The notes under the pieces were generated by a model. It saw only the letters and a list, made by a program, of their open reading frames with translations. It had not been told where the DNA came from and searched no databases. Positions 1 through 11,529 of a DNA stretch of 64,000 bases are shown piece by piece. The translations under genes were made by a program, and so were the position numbers. Source of the DNA: Marsupella aquatica (Eukaryota; Marchantiophyta). The first letter of the stretch is position 1; the number at the start of each line of letters is the position of its first letter. The stretch is from contig OZ316895.1 of the NCBI GenBank assembly GCA_973895155.1, positions 4,960,001-5,024,000 on the forward strand. The letters are read 5' to 3'.

Positions 1-704
1 AAACACTCGAATATGCTCCCGCAATGTTTGTTCATTCTTGTTGTGTACACTTTCCCGAAGGATCCGACGGGGCAGGGCTGTGAATGTTGCATGCAAGGAA
101 AAATAGTCAGGAGCCGTCTGGAAGGGCTGGCTGGGGCAGTCGGGCTTCGAAGGGTTAAGACAGGCATGCGGGCAGGCGACCCACCCCAAATTGGGGAGGT
201 CAACTGCTCAAACAAGGGATGGGAAGCATTTATGGCCGTTGCATGTCGAGGCCCTAACCAGAGTAACTTTTCTGAACTCATGAAGGAAAATGATGGCAAA
301 GTGATTAAACCACACCTGCCACTATAAAAGCCTCGTTCCATGTCTCACTACTCACCATAAAAGGTGGAACATTAGCTGCAAATTTTGTGGAGTACTTGTC
401 AAAAGAAGGTTTTGCTGTCAACACCTTTTGTGGAGCTCAAAGCCCATTTCTGAACTTGTACTCCTTAGAATGAGAGCTAGAGGTTACCCGTAGCCCTTTA
501 TAGGGGCAGGTGTGGTTTAATGGAAGGAAAGAGTGGCAATGTAGATAATACACAAGAAAACAATGGCAATCTAGTGAATCTCAATAAAAAACTGTAGGAA
601 GATTTTCAATTAGTACGTCTTTAGTGGCAAAGTAGCTAAAAATTATCCCGGATTAGTCTTTTGATCATGTGTATGCCTTAATGCAGTCTCACTGTTTTCT
701 TCTC
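1..704. other. intergenic flank of element 1
   Basis: No convincing gene on either strand. Short open frames here show no recognisable domain. The stretch ends at the 4-bp target duplication ATGG (705-708) of element 1. Confidence 0.5.
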
Positions 705-708
705 ATGG

Positions 709-1241
709 TGTCGTGACATATAGTATCGTAGCCATAGTGTATCAAAAACATACAAGTCGCTGGCAAGGCATATGTGCAAGCTGCTAGCAACCAACATGCA
801 TAGAAAAAGTCCAATCACAATCACAAGTGCCAAGAAAAAGCAAATGAAATGGTATGTACGTAGTGGAGGTGTAAACCTCTGTATATAAAAGGCGTAAGAA
901 AACAATCGTACTGAAATCGAATCGAAAACCGGCGGGATGCCAAGATCGGCCGGGAGCATCTAATAAATCACTGTGTGAATCCCGTGTACGGAACTGACGA
1001 GCACTGTCTGAGCTCTATCAACAGCGATTCAAGAAGAACTGAAAACCCACAAAGAAAGACATGCCCTAAGTAAACAAAGTTCTGGCGTCACACTAACAAG
1101 CGTGTTTGCTTCAAGAACGCCTGGCATTTGCTATAAGAACATGTTGCTAACTCAAGTAGTACACTAGCCCTAACTACATACCTAGCGGGCATGCGAGGGA
1201 CATGCCGATGTGCATAAGAGGCACTGTCCCTCGGCATGACA
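709..1241 (-). repeat. element 1 whole terminal repeat (A2 885-1241 plus B2 709-884)
   Basis: This 533-bp unit is the only place in element 1 where segments A and B are adjacent. The A/B junction lies at 884/885. Segment A recurs alone at the element's 5' end (10565-10922) and segment B alone just inside this repeat (1244-1419). The ends are TGTC and GACA. Confidence 0.9.
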
Positions 1242-1243
1242 GC

Positions 1244-1419
1244 TGTCGTGACATATAGTATCGTAGCCATAGTGTATCAAAAACATACAAGTCGCCGGCA
1301 AGGCATATGTGCAAGCTGCTAGCAACCAACATGCATAGAAAAAGTCCAGTCATATTCACAAGTGCCAAGAAAAAGCAAATGAAGTGGTATGTACATAGTG
1401 GAGGTGTAAACCTCTGTAT
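1244..1419 (-). repeat. element 1 segment B1
   Basis: A 176-bp copy of the B half of the terminal repeat, directly downstream of the polypurine tract in element orientation. It is separated from A2 by the dinucleotide GC (1242-1243), forming the palindrome GACAGCTGTC. It differs from B2 at about six positions. Confidence 0.88.
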
Positions 1420-1426
1420 CCCCCCC
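1420..1426 (-). promoter_or_regulatory. polypurine tract of element 1
   Basis: Seven C on the plus strand, i.e. a run of seven G in element orientation preceded by GGTCT, immediately before segment B1. This is the expected position of the plus-strand DNA primer, so reverse transcription should start U3 at the first base of B. Confidence 0.75.
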
Positions 1427-1458
1427 AGACCACAGCCAAAAGGAGGGCTGAAGAAAAT

Positions 1459-4400
1459 TCAGGTAACACGTGGAGCACAGGAAGGGCAAAACCATAACCC
1501 TTCTGGCACCTGGGTAAATTCAGGCCGAAGGCCGAAAAGATGGTACCCTCCATTGCAATTGTCACACAGCAGCATCTGGTCAGCATCATCAATTCGCAAA
1601 CACACTTTGCAAGGGTAGTCCACAGGTGGAATCCAAGTAGAAGTCACAATGGTGGGATCCAGGTTAGGCAGATGACAAGGGGCGCAATTCTTGGCATTGT
1701 CAGCAATTGTGCGCCCATCTGCCCCTTGTAACTCTAGCACTCCAGACGGTCGAATAGCTTTAACCCTGAGAATAGTACAACTGGTAGAGGTGTCCAGGGT
1801 GTCGTTAGCTTGCCGCTGCAAGTACACAAAATCTCCCACATCAAACTTCCTGACCTTGGGCTGAAAAGTGCCCCCTCGTGTGTGTCTAACGCAGTGTGTC
1901 CCTATGTTGTGCAATGGCCAAATTATCCATGGCCATGGGCATAACCCTCCTGAATAGGGCAGCCCTCTCAGAGATCACATCAGACCAAGTCACAACTGAA
2001 TCCAAGTCCACCACCTGAAGCATGTGAGCAGCAATAGCAGAAGGTGGAACTGGGTGATGACCAAACAACAAGAAGTAGGGAGAAAAGTTAGACAATGCTG
2101 CATGTCTAGACATCCTATACCCCATGATGGCAATGTAGGGTAAGGCCAGGTCCCAATCCTCCTTGTTTTTGGTGAGGCAAATCTTTCGGAGACCCTTCTT
2201 GCATGTCTAAACCATGCGCTCTGCCAAGCCATCTGCCTATGGGTGATCTCGTGATGTCCGGCGATGATCAATGAGGGCCTGATCAAGCAGCTCCTGGAAC
2301 TCTCCTCTAAACTCTGAGCCCTGGTTAGTGAGACATTCTGCACAAGCTCCAAAGCGGCTGAGAACTTGTTGCAGGAATGCCTGGCTAGTGCTACGGGAGG
2401 TCTTATCCGGCAATGCCACAAGTTCTATCCACTTGGAGAAATGCTCTATCATGATCATGATGTAGAGATTACCCCGAGATGTGAGGGGTAATTCTCCAGC
2501 CAAATCACATGACCAACGATAAAACATGCCTTGAATAGGGAGTGGATGAAGTGTGGGTTGTCGAGATGTGAAAGAAGTCCTTACCCTATCACACTGCTCA
2601 CACTGGGCAATAACATCTTGAACCTGACCATGCATGCCTCTCCAATGATAATGAGGGACCAAGAGGCTGTAAGTCCTCTTAACACCAAAATGACCAAGCC
2701 CCTCTCATGAATGGGTGGAACCACCACTTCCCTGTCTGGCAAGCAGTGCACAAGATGATCTCCCTTCCACAAGTAGCGCTTGGACCTTTGCTGAATTTGG
2801 TCTCTCTGGGCAGCAGTAACATGGATGGGGTACTCCCCATGCTGCAAAAATCTTAGAGTGTCGATGTCCTCCCATATGTCCACCACAGGTTGGTCAACAA
2901 CATAACATGGCAGCAAAGCAAGATAGGTAGATGCATGAAAGGTAGGCAGGATGGAAACCTGGTCAAAATCCTGTCATGCATCTGAGGAATCATCAGAGGC
3001 AATCAAAGGACTGCGGGACATAGTGTCAGCATTTTGATGTGTCACACCAGGCCTATGAATTACCTCAAAATCATACTCCTGGAGTATGAGCGCCCAACGA
3101 GCAAGCTTGCCAGTAAGCTTGTCGTTGGTCATCAACCACTTCAAGGGTTGGTGGTCGGTGTAGAGAACAAACCTGGTCCCATAGAGGTAGGGCCTATAAT
3201 GTATGATAGCCCACACAACAGCAAGGCATTCACCCTCATAAAAAGAATAATGACTCTTTGCCTGATTGTTGCTCCTGGATGCATAGGCAATGACGTACTC
3301 TTTACCTTCCTCATCATGCTCCCAGAATGGCACCAATCCCAAGGGCACTCCAATCTATGTGTAGCACAAAGACCTTGTTGAAATCAGGTCTTCTCAGCAC
3401 CGGGTATTCTGAGAGCTTCTCCTTCAAAGTGGCAAATGCTGCCTCAACATCTGTACTCCATGTCCAAGTCACATTCTTTTTCAACAAAGCATACAATGGG
3501 TGTGCAATGGTACTGAAATCTTTGATGTAGATCCGGTAGTAATTGCACAACCCAATAAAACTCCTCAAAGTGTGAACATCGGTAGGAGTGGGCATTTCCA
3601 AGATGGATACCACCTTGGCCCAGTGAGCCATGGTTCCATTTGGAAGAATGCGATGCCCAAGATATACTACTGATCTGACAACAAATTCACACTTCTTGGG
3701 GTGTATCTTTAGGTTCACCTTCTTAAGCCTCATGAATAGTTCCTCAAGGTCAAGTAGATGCTGGTCAAATCCTTTGCTGTGGACCAACACATCATCAATG
3801 TAGCATTTCAGAAACTCAGCACCTTGAAGAACCTGGTCCATGACTCTTTGAAAGAATAAGGGCGCATTTTTCAAGCCAAATTAATGGCATCACCAACCAC
3901 TCCCATAGTTGGTTACTACCATGGAAAGCTGTTTTCTTGCGGTCCTTTGCAAGCAGCAAAATCTGGTTAAAGCCTTGCCTTAGATCCACAAGAGTGAAGA
4001 TGTCTGAGTCTCCAATGCTGTCAAATAGCTCCTCTGGCCGTGGCATGGGGTACCTGTCCTGGGGTGTGACCAGGTTTAGTGGCCTGTAGTCCCCACACAT
4101 GCGCTTCTCTGTCCACAATCCACTGGAATCCTTCTTTGCTGGCATCACTGTAGCTGCTGCAAAATCTGATGTAGATGGCTAAATAAGACCAGCTTCATAT
4201 AACTCTTGGCACCTCTCATCCACCAGCTGCCACTCATGCTTACTCAAACGGTGTCTCCGCCTGAAGATAGGTGTTTCATCAGCCAACTCAATGGAGAACT
4301 GCATAGTCTTGCACTTACCCAAGTCCTTCATAGAGAAAGCAAACACATTCTCATGCTTGAGGAGCAAATTCAGTAGCTGGTCCTTCTATCTTTTACTCAG

Positions 4401-4789
4401 GTGGTTGCCCATGATGAATGTGTAGTTGGCAACACTAGTCTGAATAGGACCTGATGTACTCGTGCTTGAAGAGCCAGAAGTGCTAGCCTCTCCACTGTCC
4501 AAGCTGCTAGCATGCTGCTGATAAGGTGATGAGGCCTCTCCAAGGCCTGTTGTATCTGTTGCTCTGGTCTGATCCACACCATGAAACTCAGAAAAAATAT
4601 CAGCCACGTTACAAGGGACCTCCTCCCCCCCAACACTTGGACTGAAGCGGTGAGTGTTGAATAGAGGTAAGTGCACTTGGTTTGGATGCCATGTAGCAGC
4701 ACCATGGAGTGGTAGGGCTGGAACTCCTGATGCTGGATGAATGTACATCTGAAAAAGGATGCAAGTGACCAGAAGCCAAGTGAGAGCAT
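1459..4789 (-). pseudogene. element 1 pol: RT, RNase H, integrase, PHD finger (broken)
   Basis: Carries the gypsy RT (YIDD active site near 3793-3804), RNase H (about 3350-2990), an integrase with HHCC zinc finger and DDE core (about 2900-2150) and a C4HC3 PHD finger at the very C-terminus (about 1470-1620, stop at 1459-1461). Breaks include TAG codons near 4382 and 4178, a 4-bp insertion near 3886, a short deletion near 3320, TGA near 2974, a deletion of about 28 bp near 2700, and TAG codons near 2226 and 2207. Domain assignments rest on motif order and on the less damaged copies in elements 2 and 4. Confidence 0.85.
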
Positions 4790-7380
4790 TAAGATCCATT
4801 ACCCTGCCAAGTAAAGCATTCCTGGCCAACCTGGTGATCTGGGTGTGACCTGTAGTACCGGATTGGAAGCCCATAGCCCGTTCTCTCTCCTCAGGACTAG
4901 GTTCATCCCAAGTACCGGTAGAATGTCGATAAACCAGGCCAGGACCATCACCCTGAAAGGCATGTGCACCTGGAAAGGATACAAATGTAGGCCAAGCAAC
5001 ACGGGGCTGTCCAATGGTATTGGCTGGATACCAAGGTGCTGGCTCTTGCCGTGTAACCGGTTAGAAAGAACTGTCAGGATCCAAAATCTGGTCCACTGTG
5101 AGGTTAGTGTCCGTAGATGTGTGGTGAAGAGCTAACTCCAACAAGGAAGGTGGTGCAAGGTTAGTCCAAAAGTTACGAAGACGATGTGCATAAGAACCAC
5201 AGTGCACTGCATCAATGAGAAGGGGTGGTCCCAAGTAGTGTTGGACCACACTGAAATCCTCTTTGAGTTGTGGTCGCTGGTCAAACTGAGATGGAGTATT
5301 CTCAATAATATAACCAACAACAGGATAAAGGGATTGAGCCCAGGTGAGAATCTGAACCAATGCTATGAAAAGGCCAGAACGAGAATCATGCAATCCAGCA
5401 CTGTGACCAGCAACTGAAAACCCTTGGCATTCCCAACCAGCTATGATCAAATCAAGGGAGCCAAGAAGGGTTAAGTGCCAGTGCTGGACAAGCTGGATAT
5501 CTGGAGGAAAGAAAGAAAATGCAGACTTCCATGCACTGTGTGGAAACTGCTGAGGAAATTGCTCTTGCCTTTGCCTTGCACCTGGATCAATATCCACATA
5601 GATGTACTGCTTCACCACCATGCCAGACTGTAGGAGAGCTTCCAGGCCTGTAGAAATGCCACCAAAAAGCTCAAGCAATGTAAGGCCATCCGGAGCAGGA
5701 GTCCATGTAATTGGTGCGCTCAAGATTGGGGCTATTGGCTGTCCATTGTGCTGCCCAAGGTCTTCAAACTTGCGCAATGCAGCCACCAAAGGTCCATGGG
5801 CTGCTTGGAGCCGTTGTACCACCTCTGGTTGATGATCCACGTTGCTGGAAAGTGCTACTATACGTGCAGCAGCATGTGCAGTAGCCACCTCATCGTCATC
5901 CTCCTCAATCCAATCTTGCAATGGGTGGTTGACATAGGTAGCTGTGTGCACTGCTTTCAACACACAGTGGTGAGCCATAGGTGTATGGGCACCATGCAAA
6001 TCAAGTGGAATATAGCCCAAGTGTGAGCCATCAGTATGCCAATTAACTCTGTAGTATGCATGCTCATGCCAGTTGTCAATGGTAAAACCTGGTGGGAACA
6101 AAGCCTCCTGGCCAATGAGCACATCATACGTAGTGGCATTGGTAACCAAACATTTGACTGGGAAATGCAGTTCCTGATCTGTATCTCCATTAAAAGTGAG
6201 AGTGAGTAAAGTAGAACTCTCACCCAGCACATCCTCCACAGTGCCACTAGCAGTCCGAATGTGCCACTTGGATTGCTATAAATGATCAGTCAATAGTCCC
6301 ATCTTCTTGGAAAACTGAATGCCCAATATCACTGGTTAAGCACCTGTGTCTAGCATGACCACCTGAGGAGTGTGACCCTCCAACTTGACCATTGAATTCC
6401 TGTTGTCAACAATGTCAATGGTGGTGGAAACTGAAGTCCTATCACTAGGCACCACTCTCGGCAAATGATGAGGTACCTTGTGAAGGGAGTTAGTATCCAC
6501 GGTCTTTCCACTCAACAACATAGCCAGGAAAGATGGAGCAGCATGACCAGAATCAAGTGTAGCTCTGGTCACACAATCAGCAGCAATCGGTACTGGGGCA
6601 GCCAAACCAGTGGAAACATGTAATGGAGAAGAAGAAGGTCCAGTATGTACATGAGATTGGACCTCCAAAACCGGTGTCACAGGGACTGATGAAGAATGCA
6701 GTGAACCCTCTAGCGCTCTGATGACAGCTCTAGCATCCAGCTGTAAATCATGGCAACTAAAAAGTGGAGTTGTAAGAATCCTTTGTGCCATACCGGAGGT
6801 GAAATGCTCAAGCAGCTCAAGAGAAACAACTCCCTGTGAAATGTCAGCAGCACCTGGTGGTGGAATGGATGTAGCTGAAGCTCCCTCCCCCCTCGCCAAC
6901 AAGGTGCGCTCTTCAGCAAGTGTGAGTGGCTGAAAAGATTGGGGCATGATAGCCCGAGCTCCCCTGGCTCTAGTCATAGGACCGGCAGCAAGACCATCAG
7001 CCTGTACAATGTGGCGTGTGGGAGAAATACGGGAGGCAGCACTGGCCTGCTGGTAAGCAAAATAGGAAGGGCAGAATGAATCTGAAAATTCTGCTGTAAG
7101 GCCAGGCTGTGGAGCAGAGGACAACACACACTCACCCATATGAGCATCAAATGGCAAGCCATAGAAAGAGCAGGGTAGAGGTGCTGAACTGTCAGTGGTG
7201 CCTGGGCCAGGGATGGGTTGCACGTGACCAACCGGTTGAGAAGGACCAGCAGAGGCAGTTGACTTGCCTTTGATGTTGGCAAGTTGGGCACGTAGGGACT
7301 CAACCTCACGAGTCAGAGACTGGAGTTGAGTTGCCTGTGCGTTGTGAGCCTCCTTCTGAGCTGGTTGCTTCTGTTGCTAC
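4790..7380 (-). pseudogene. element 1 protease and C5-cytosine methyltransferase region (broken)
   Basis: In element orientation: a linker, the aspartic protease signature LDTGA (about 6340-6354), then a C5-cytosine methyltransferase. It has motif I (ELFGGISTG), motif IV with catalytic Cys in GWECQGFS (Cys codon 5427-5429), motif VI (IIENTP), motif VIII (HRLRNFWTNL) and a C-terminal segment ending NALTWLL. The order I-IV-VI-VIII-X is that of DNMT3 and is not the permuted order of DRM. Motif IV has Glu where nearly all family members have Pro (PCQ). The reading frame is kept but has stops near 6345, 6283 and 5063. A 24-bp segment present in element 2 is missing here and in element 4. Confidence 0.85.
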
Positions 7381-9052
7381 TTAGGCAATTTATTGGCACT
7401 GGATGCTTTGCCACTGGAAGGAGGAGCAGTTGATGCAGTAGGAGCCCTCCTAGCTGGTGGGGGAGTGGAAGCAGGAGCAGGGGCCTGCTGTCGGAGCTGC
7501 TTCCTCTCTGGGAATTTGGCAAAACAAATTGCCTCCAAGTGACCCACTTTCCTGAAAAAATCACAAGACAGGTCCTCAGCAACAATATCACAATCATTAG
7601 CCTTGTGATTGGGGTTACCACAGTAGTTGCAAGATGACAGCATGAAAGCAGCATGGGCTTGCTTGGTCTTGGAACCATACTGTGGCACACGGGAAGGGGT
7701 GGCCAGTGTAGGGGCAGCAGCCTGGTACCTGGATCGCGGTGGACGTGCAATACTGGCCTCATAATGTGCATGGGCCAAATCAAGTTTCTCAGCAGTGTCA
7801 TAGACATTGAGCAGGGTGTAGCTGTCTCCAAACTCTGAGAATACTTGCTGCAACACTTGCGAATGGAGAGCTGGTGTGCCCTCCAATGCGCGAAGATAGC
7901 GATGAGCAGCTTCCAGGTTAGTGATGCTCTGGGTGTCCTCCTTCAGCTTGAGAAGCCGGCGATACATCATCTTCAAGGTTTCATCGTGCTGCCTCACAAA
8001 GGTGGCCAACTGCATGATTTTGTCAGCACTCTTGATTGGGAATTCCAATTCAAGAACCTGGAAAAACTCAGCCACTGGATCAGCAAAGGCAGGGGAATCA
8101 ATGGTGGGAGAAATGCCTGATGTAGCCTGTGCCAAGACAGTGGGAGTAACTGGTGCAGTGGTGGGAACTGGAGTAGGAGGGGAAGTGGCAAGAGCAGCAG
8201 CATGGGCTGCAATGGCATTCTGTAATGCCAACTATGAGGCAGCCGCAATTGCAGTGGCATAGGCAGGGTTAGGCAATTATGTGACAGCAAGCAGCCGTTG
8301 AGAGTGCTGCTCATACACATCTAAAGCCTCATGGTGCACATACCTGGCTAGCTGCTTAAATGCAAAAGCATTGTGAAATTGCTGCCATACTTCAACTCCA
8401 ATTCGTAAACAACAGTGTAGAAAGTGGATTTGAACTCATGCAAAGAAACAGTGCCTGGCCGCCCACTGAAGCGCTCAATGCGGCCAGATGAGTGACTGGC
8501 ATCCATGCTATATGTTCGATGAAGCTGGAACAATCACTGATGCAGAAGGAGTAAAGGGCAATGAAGTGATAGCAGGCTTCGGAGTAGTGGTGACTCGGGG
8601 GGGTCACTTCCACAAATGTTGACATCATGTGCGAACGAAGTAAGGGGCGTTTTATTCATTTTAGGGAAGTACTTAGAAGTAGCGAGGAAGTAAGTAAGGG
8701 GGTAACAATTCAAAAAGTGCCACCTGTCATCACATGATTCATTGCTTGCCACGTGTCAACAAATTATTGATGGGTTTTTTGAGCTTCCTATTCCTTTTTG
8801 AGAGAGTGATTAAATAGGGGCATTCACACATGGTATACAACAATTTCATAAGGTGAATCCCCCGAGAGTGGTGAAGCGACCGCCAAATGTAGCAGAAGGA
8901 TTGCGTGGTGTGGGTGCTGGTGCTGTCTGTGGACGTCGTCAAAATTGCCAAGATTCCAATGAAATTGGCACCAACGGCCGTGGATCACTCCGTAAGTGGT
9001 ACCGAGGTGTTGGTGGGGGTGAGCTGCTACCTCCCGGCTTGTCTGCTGACAT
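7381..9052 (-). pseudogene. element 1 gag with two CCHC knuckles (broken)
   Basis: The likely start is the ATG at 9052, opening a Pro/Ser/Arg-rich N-terminus that matches the N-terminus in element 2. The capsid-like part follows (about 8530-7700), then two CCHC zinc knuckles, CNYCGNPNHKANDC and a second C-x2-C-x4-H-x4-C, near 7640-7530. Damage: a TGA near 8940, a hAT-like MITE at 8594-8866, an extra base near 8520, a TAG near 8232 and a TAG at 7378-7380, where element 2 has CAG. RNA packaging is inferred from the family. Confidence 0.8.
8594..8866. mobile_element. hAT-like MITE inserted in element 1 gag
   Basis: A 273-bp insertion that interrupts gag sequence continuous in element 4. The perfect 8-bp duplication AGTGGTGA lies at 8586-8593 and 8867-8874. 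The terminal inverted repeats are imperfect, starting CTCGGGGG and continuing with TCAC. The 8-bp duplication fits the hAT superfamily. There is no coding capacity. Confidence 0.8.
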
Positions 9053-10564
9053 GCTGTGTGACAGTACCCGATGTACCCAAAATGTGCAAAATGTGTAAAC
9101 ACACACAAAAACTGTCACCGTTGAAAAACCGTCGGAGAAAAAGTACCCTTAAAAACGCAAATTTAGCCCCCTGTGCGTTTGCTGATGTATATGCCAAATT
9201 GACCGTCAGATGTGTATACACCGGACCCGCAACCGTATGCAGATGACCTGATGTCAGCGGCCGCAAAAGAATCCGAGGAAAACGGGCCCCTAAAATGTGA
9301 AAGGGGGCCCCCTGAAGTGTATACCTCGGGCCCCTATGTGGACCCAAAAACAGAAGGACCGGCTGGCACGATGCCCTATGCACATAATCGAGAACAAGGT
9401 AGGAGCGAACGGAAAGAAATGGGCCCTGCAACACGTGAAAGGGGCCCCCTTAAGTGTATACACATCGGCCCGATGTGGACCCAGGAACTGGCAGCAGGTC
9501 GATCGTCGCGCGGCGAAAAAGCGAGGAAGGCCGAAAAAGGGGAAAATAGCCGAGGCAGGCTCGCAGGTGGCCGGAAAGAAGAGAAAAGCCGTCGCGAGGT
9601 GGGCAAAAGAAACTGGGCCCTCTTAATGGCATGAGCCCTCCATAGGGCTTCGTGCCCCACCTAATGTGCTCCCGAAAAGGGGCTACAAACTCCCCCCTCC
9701 TCTCCTTCAATGCAATTTGGGCCTCGTGCCCTGGCAGAAGACTCCCGTGTGAGGGAGTTCGAATTTGAACTCCCCTGAGTCCCCTCCCCTGGTTGAATGC
9801 TGCCTAGGGCCTCGTGCCTGGCAGGACTGTGACTCCTAAGAGGAGGGAGTCGAATGTACTCCCCCTCTCCCCCTCTTTAATTCCTCATAGGGCTTCGTGC
9901 CCTCCTTTCGCTTCCCCCTCCCCTCCGTGGCTGGTGCTCGGCTCCCCCCTCCCTCCTCTTTAATGCTGAAATGGGGCCTGGCAGAATGGCAGAAGGACTC
10001 CAGGGAAAGGAGTCGAATGTAACCCCCGCCCGTCTTTAATCCTCCATAGGGCCTCGTGCCCTCTCCTTGCGCTTCTCCCCCTCCCCTGCTTTAATTGCTT
10101 GCTGACAGCTGACTCCAGGAAAAGGAAAAGAACCGGGTGAGAGCAGTAGGAAGTGGCGCGCGGCCCTATGCCCCCTGCGCAACATTAAGGAAGGAGGCCA
10201 TAAAGGACCCCCCAGAAAACGCAAACCTCCCCCCTCCGATGTGTATTAGCGGAAGAGAACGGGCGCACGGAGACCGCAAGGCAGGATAAAATGCGAAAGA
10301 AAGAGCCAAAGCAAGGCCGAGGGAGGAAACAGGGCGCACGATGGCCGTGGCCGGGAAATTGCCATAAAAACCAACGAAAAAGGGGCCCCGACGGGAGTGT
10401 TATGTGTATACACTTAAGTATACACATAACACCACACTAAACCCATAGTTTTGAAGCCTTGTTCCAATGTCTATCGAGGAAATTGCAACGGCTTAACCAA
10501 AAATTGTCGAAACTGCCACGAACAATCTTCTTCCCTTCACCGCTAACTCGACAATTCTTCTTGA
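9053..10564 (-). other. element 1 untranslated leader
   Basis: About 1.5 kb between segment A1 and gag, with no conserved protein. It contains repeated CTCGTGCCCT-type stretches, several copies of the palindromic core GTGTATACAC (for example near 9213 and 9452) and a larger inverted repeat at 10399-10430. Element 2 has a comparable leader. Confidence 0.6.
10399..10430. repeat. inverted repeat in element 1 leader
   Basis: Arms GTTATGTGTATAC and GTATACACATAAC, 13 bp and perfectly complementary, around the loop ACTTAA. The same structure is preserved in element 2 at 48214-48245, close to segment A1 in both copies. Confidence 0.85.
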
Positions 10565-10566
10565 AT
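10555..10566 (-). promoter_or_regulatory. putative self-priming primer-binding site of element 1
   Basis: At the junction of A1 and the internal region, the element strand reads ATTCAAGAAGAA. Its exact complement, TTCTTCTTGAAT, occurs on the same strand inside A1 (10708-10719). In element 2 the match is 14 nt. No TGG-initial tRNA-type site is present. This resembles the Tf1/sushi arrangement, in which the RNA 5' end primes its own reverse transcription. The function is inferred. Confidence 0.65.
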
Positions 10567-10922
10567 AAAAGGCGTAAGAGAAACAATCGTACTGAAATCA
10601 AATCGAAAACCGGCGGGATGCCAAGATCGGCCGGGAGCATCTAACGAATCACTGTGTGAATCCCGTGTACGGAACTGACGAGCACTGTCTGAGCTCTGTC
10701 AACAGCGATTCAAGAAGAACTGAAAACCCACAAAGAAAGACATGCCCTAAGTAAACAAAGTCCTGGCGTCACACTAACAAGCGTGTTTGCTTCAAGAACG
10801 TCTTGCATTTGCTATAAGAACATGTCGCTAACTCAAGTAGTACACTAGCCCTAACTACATACCTAGCGGGCATGCGAGGGACATGTCGATGTGCATAAGA
10901 GGCATTGTCCCTCTGCATGACA
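10565..10922 (-). repeat. element 1 segment A1
   Basis: The 358-bp A half of the terminal repeat at the element's 5' end, beginning TGTC at 10922. Segment B does not accompany it: at 10564/10565 the sequence passes straight into the leader. It is flanked by the target duplication ATGG at 10923-10926. Confidence 0.9.
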
Positions 10923-10926
10923 ATGG

Positions 10927-11529
10927 TCTTGTTAGTAAAGGGGACGTTACAAGTTAGCCACAGCACTAACAGGCATTATTATCATGGCTGAAAGGGAGCT
11001 CAGACTTGGGTGTACAACTAGATGCCATGCATGACAGACAGAAAAACCTGAAAAGTGTTGTGTACTTTTTCTAAAGTGAATTCAGCCTGGCACTTGCCAC
11101 TTTATTTGCCCCTAATGTGCATTATTCACATGCAGACCGGCAGGAACTCATCTGGGAGAAATGGTCTGGACATAATCTACAGCCCTTATCATAGTTTGTC
11201 CTCAGCAGAAAGTCAAGCTGAAAACGGCATAGAAACTAGCTTGGACATGTCACAAGGAGAAAACAAGCTATTGTTTGGGACTTCACATGGAAAGCACTAC
11301 GGGGAGGAAACCAACCTTCTCTGCTAGATGAATCACAACCAACCTTATCTACCAGAACAGTCACAGAAAATTCTTTACTCTGGAATCCAAATTTCCAATC
11401 GTGTAGCCTTTAAGGAATGGAGCCCTAGACTGTATGGGCTCCATTCCTTAAACGATCCAGGAGCTCGTTTAAGAGCAAACTCCAACATTGATTGCACCAC
11501 TAATTACAGTCAACCGTGTCAAAGTGCTC
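10927..11529. other. intergenic, with a 17-bp hairpin
   Basis: No supported gene. The only clear structure is the inverted repeat at 11409-11452. Confidence 0.5.
11409..11452. repeat. perfect 17-bp inverted repeat, 10-nt loop
   Basis: Arms TTTAAGGAATGGAGCCC (11409-11425) and GGGCTCCATTCCTTAAA (11436-11452) pair perfectly. No gene end lies close enough to make it an obvious terminator. Confidence 0.85.

Larger units (their letters stand above)
709..10922 (-). mobile_element. retroelement 1: Ty3/gypsy-like, family 1, split-repeat termini
   Basis: Complete but decayed element read on the minus strand. The order from its 5' end is A1 (10565-10922), leader, gag, protease, cytosine methyltransferase, RT, RNase H, integrase, PHD finger, polypurine tract, B1 (1244-1419), GC, A2+B2 (709-1241). 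The outer ends are TGTC and GACA, flanked by the 4-bp duplication ATGG at 705-708 and 10923-10926, so both boundaries are firm. A1 and A2 differ at roughly a dozen of about 357 positions, so it is older than element 3. The coding region has many nonsense and frameshift changes and a small hAT-like insertion at 8594-8866. It cannot encode its own proteins as it stands. Confidence 0.9.

Noticed and set aside
4845-6247. Plus-strand and off-frame open frames within the elements
   Set aside because: They are complements or shifted frames of the gag-pol coding sequence and recur in every copy with it, without domains of their own.
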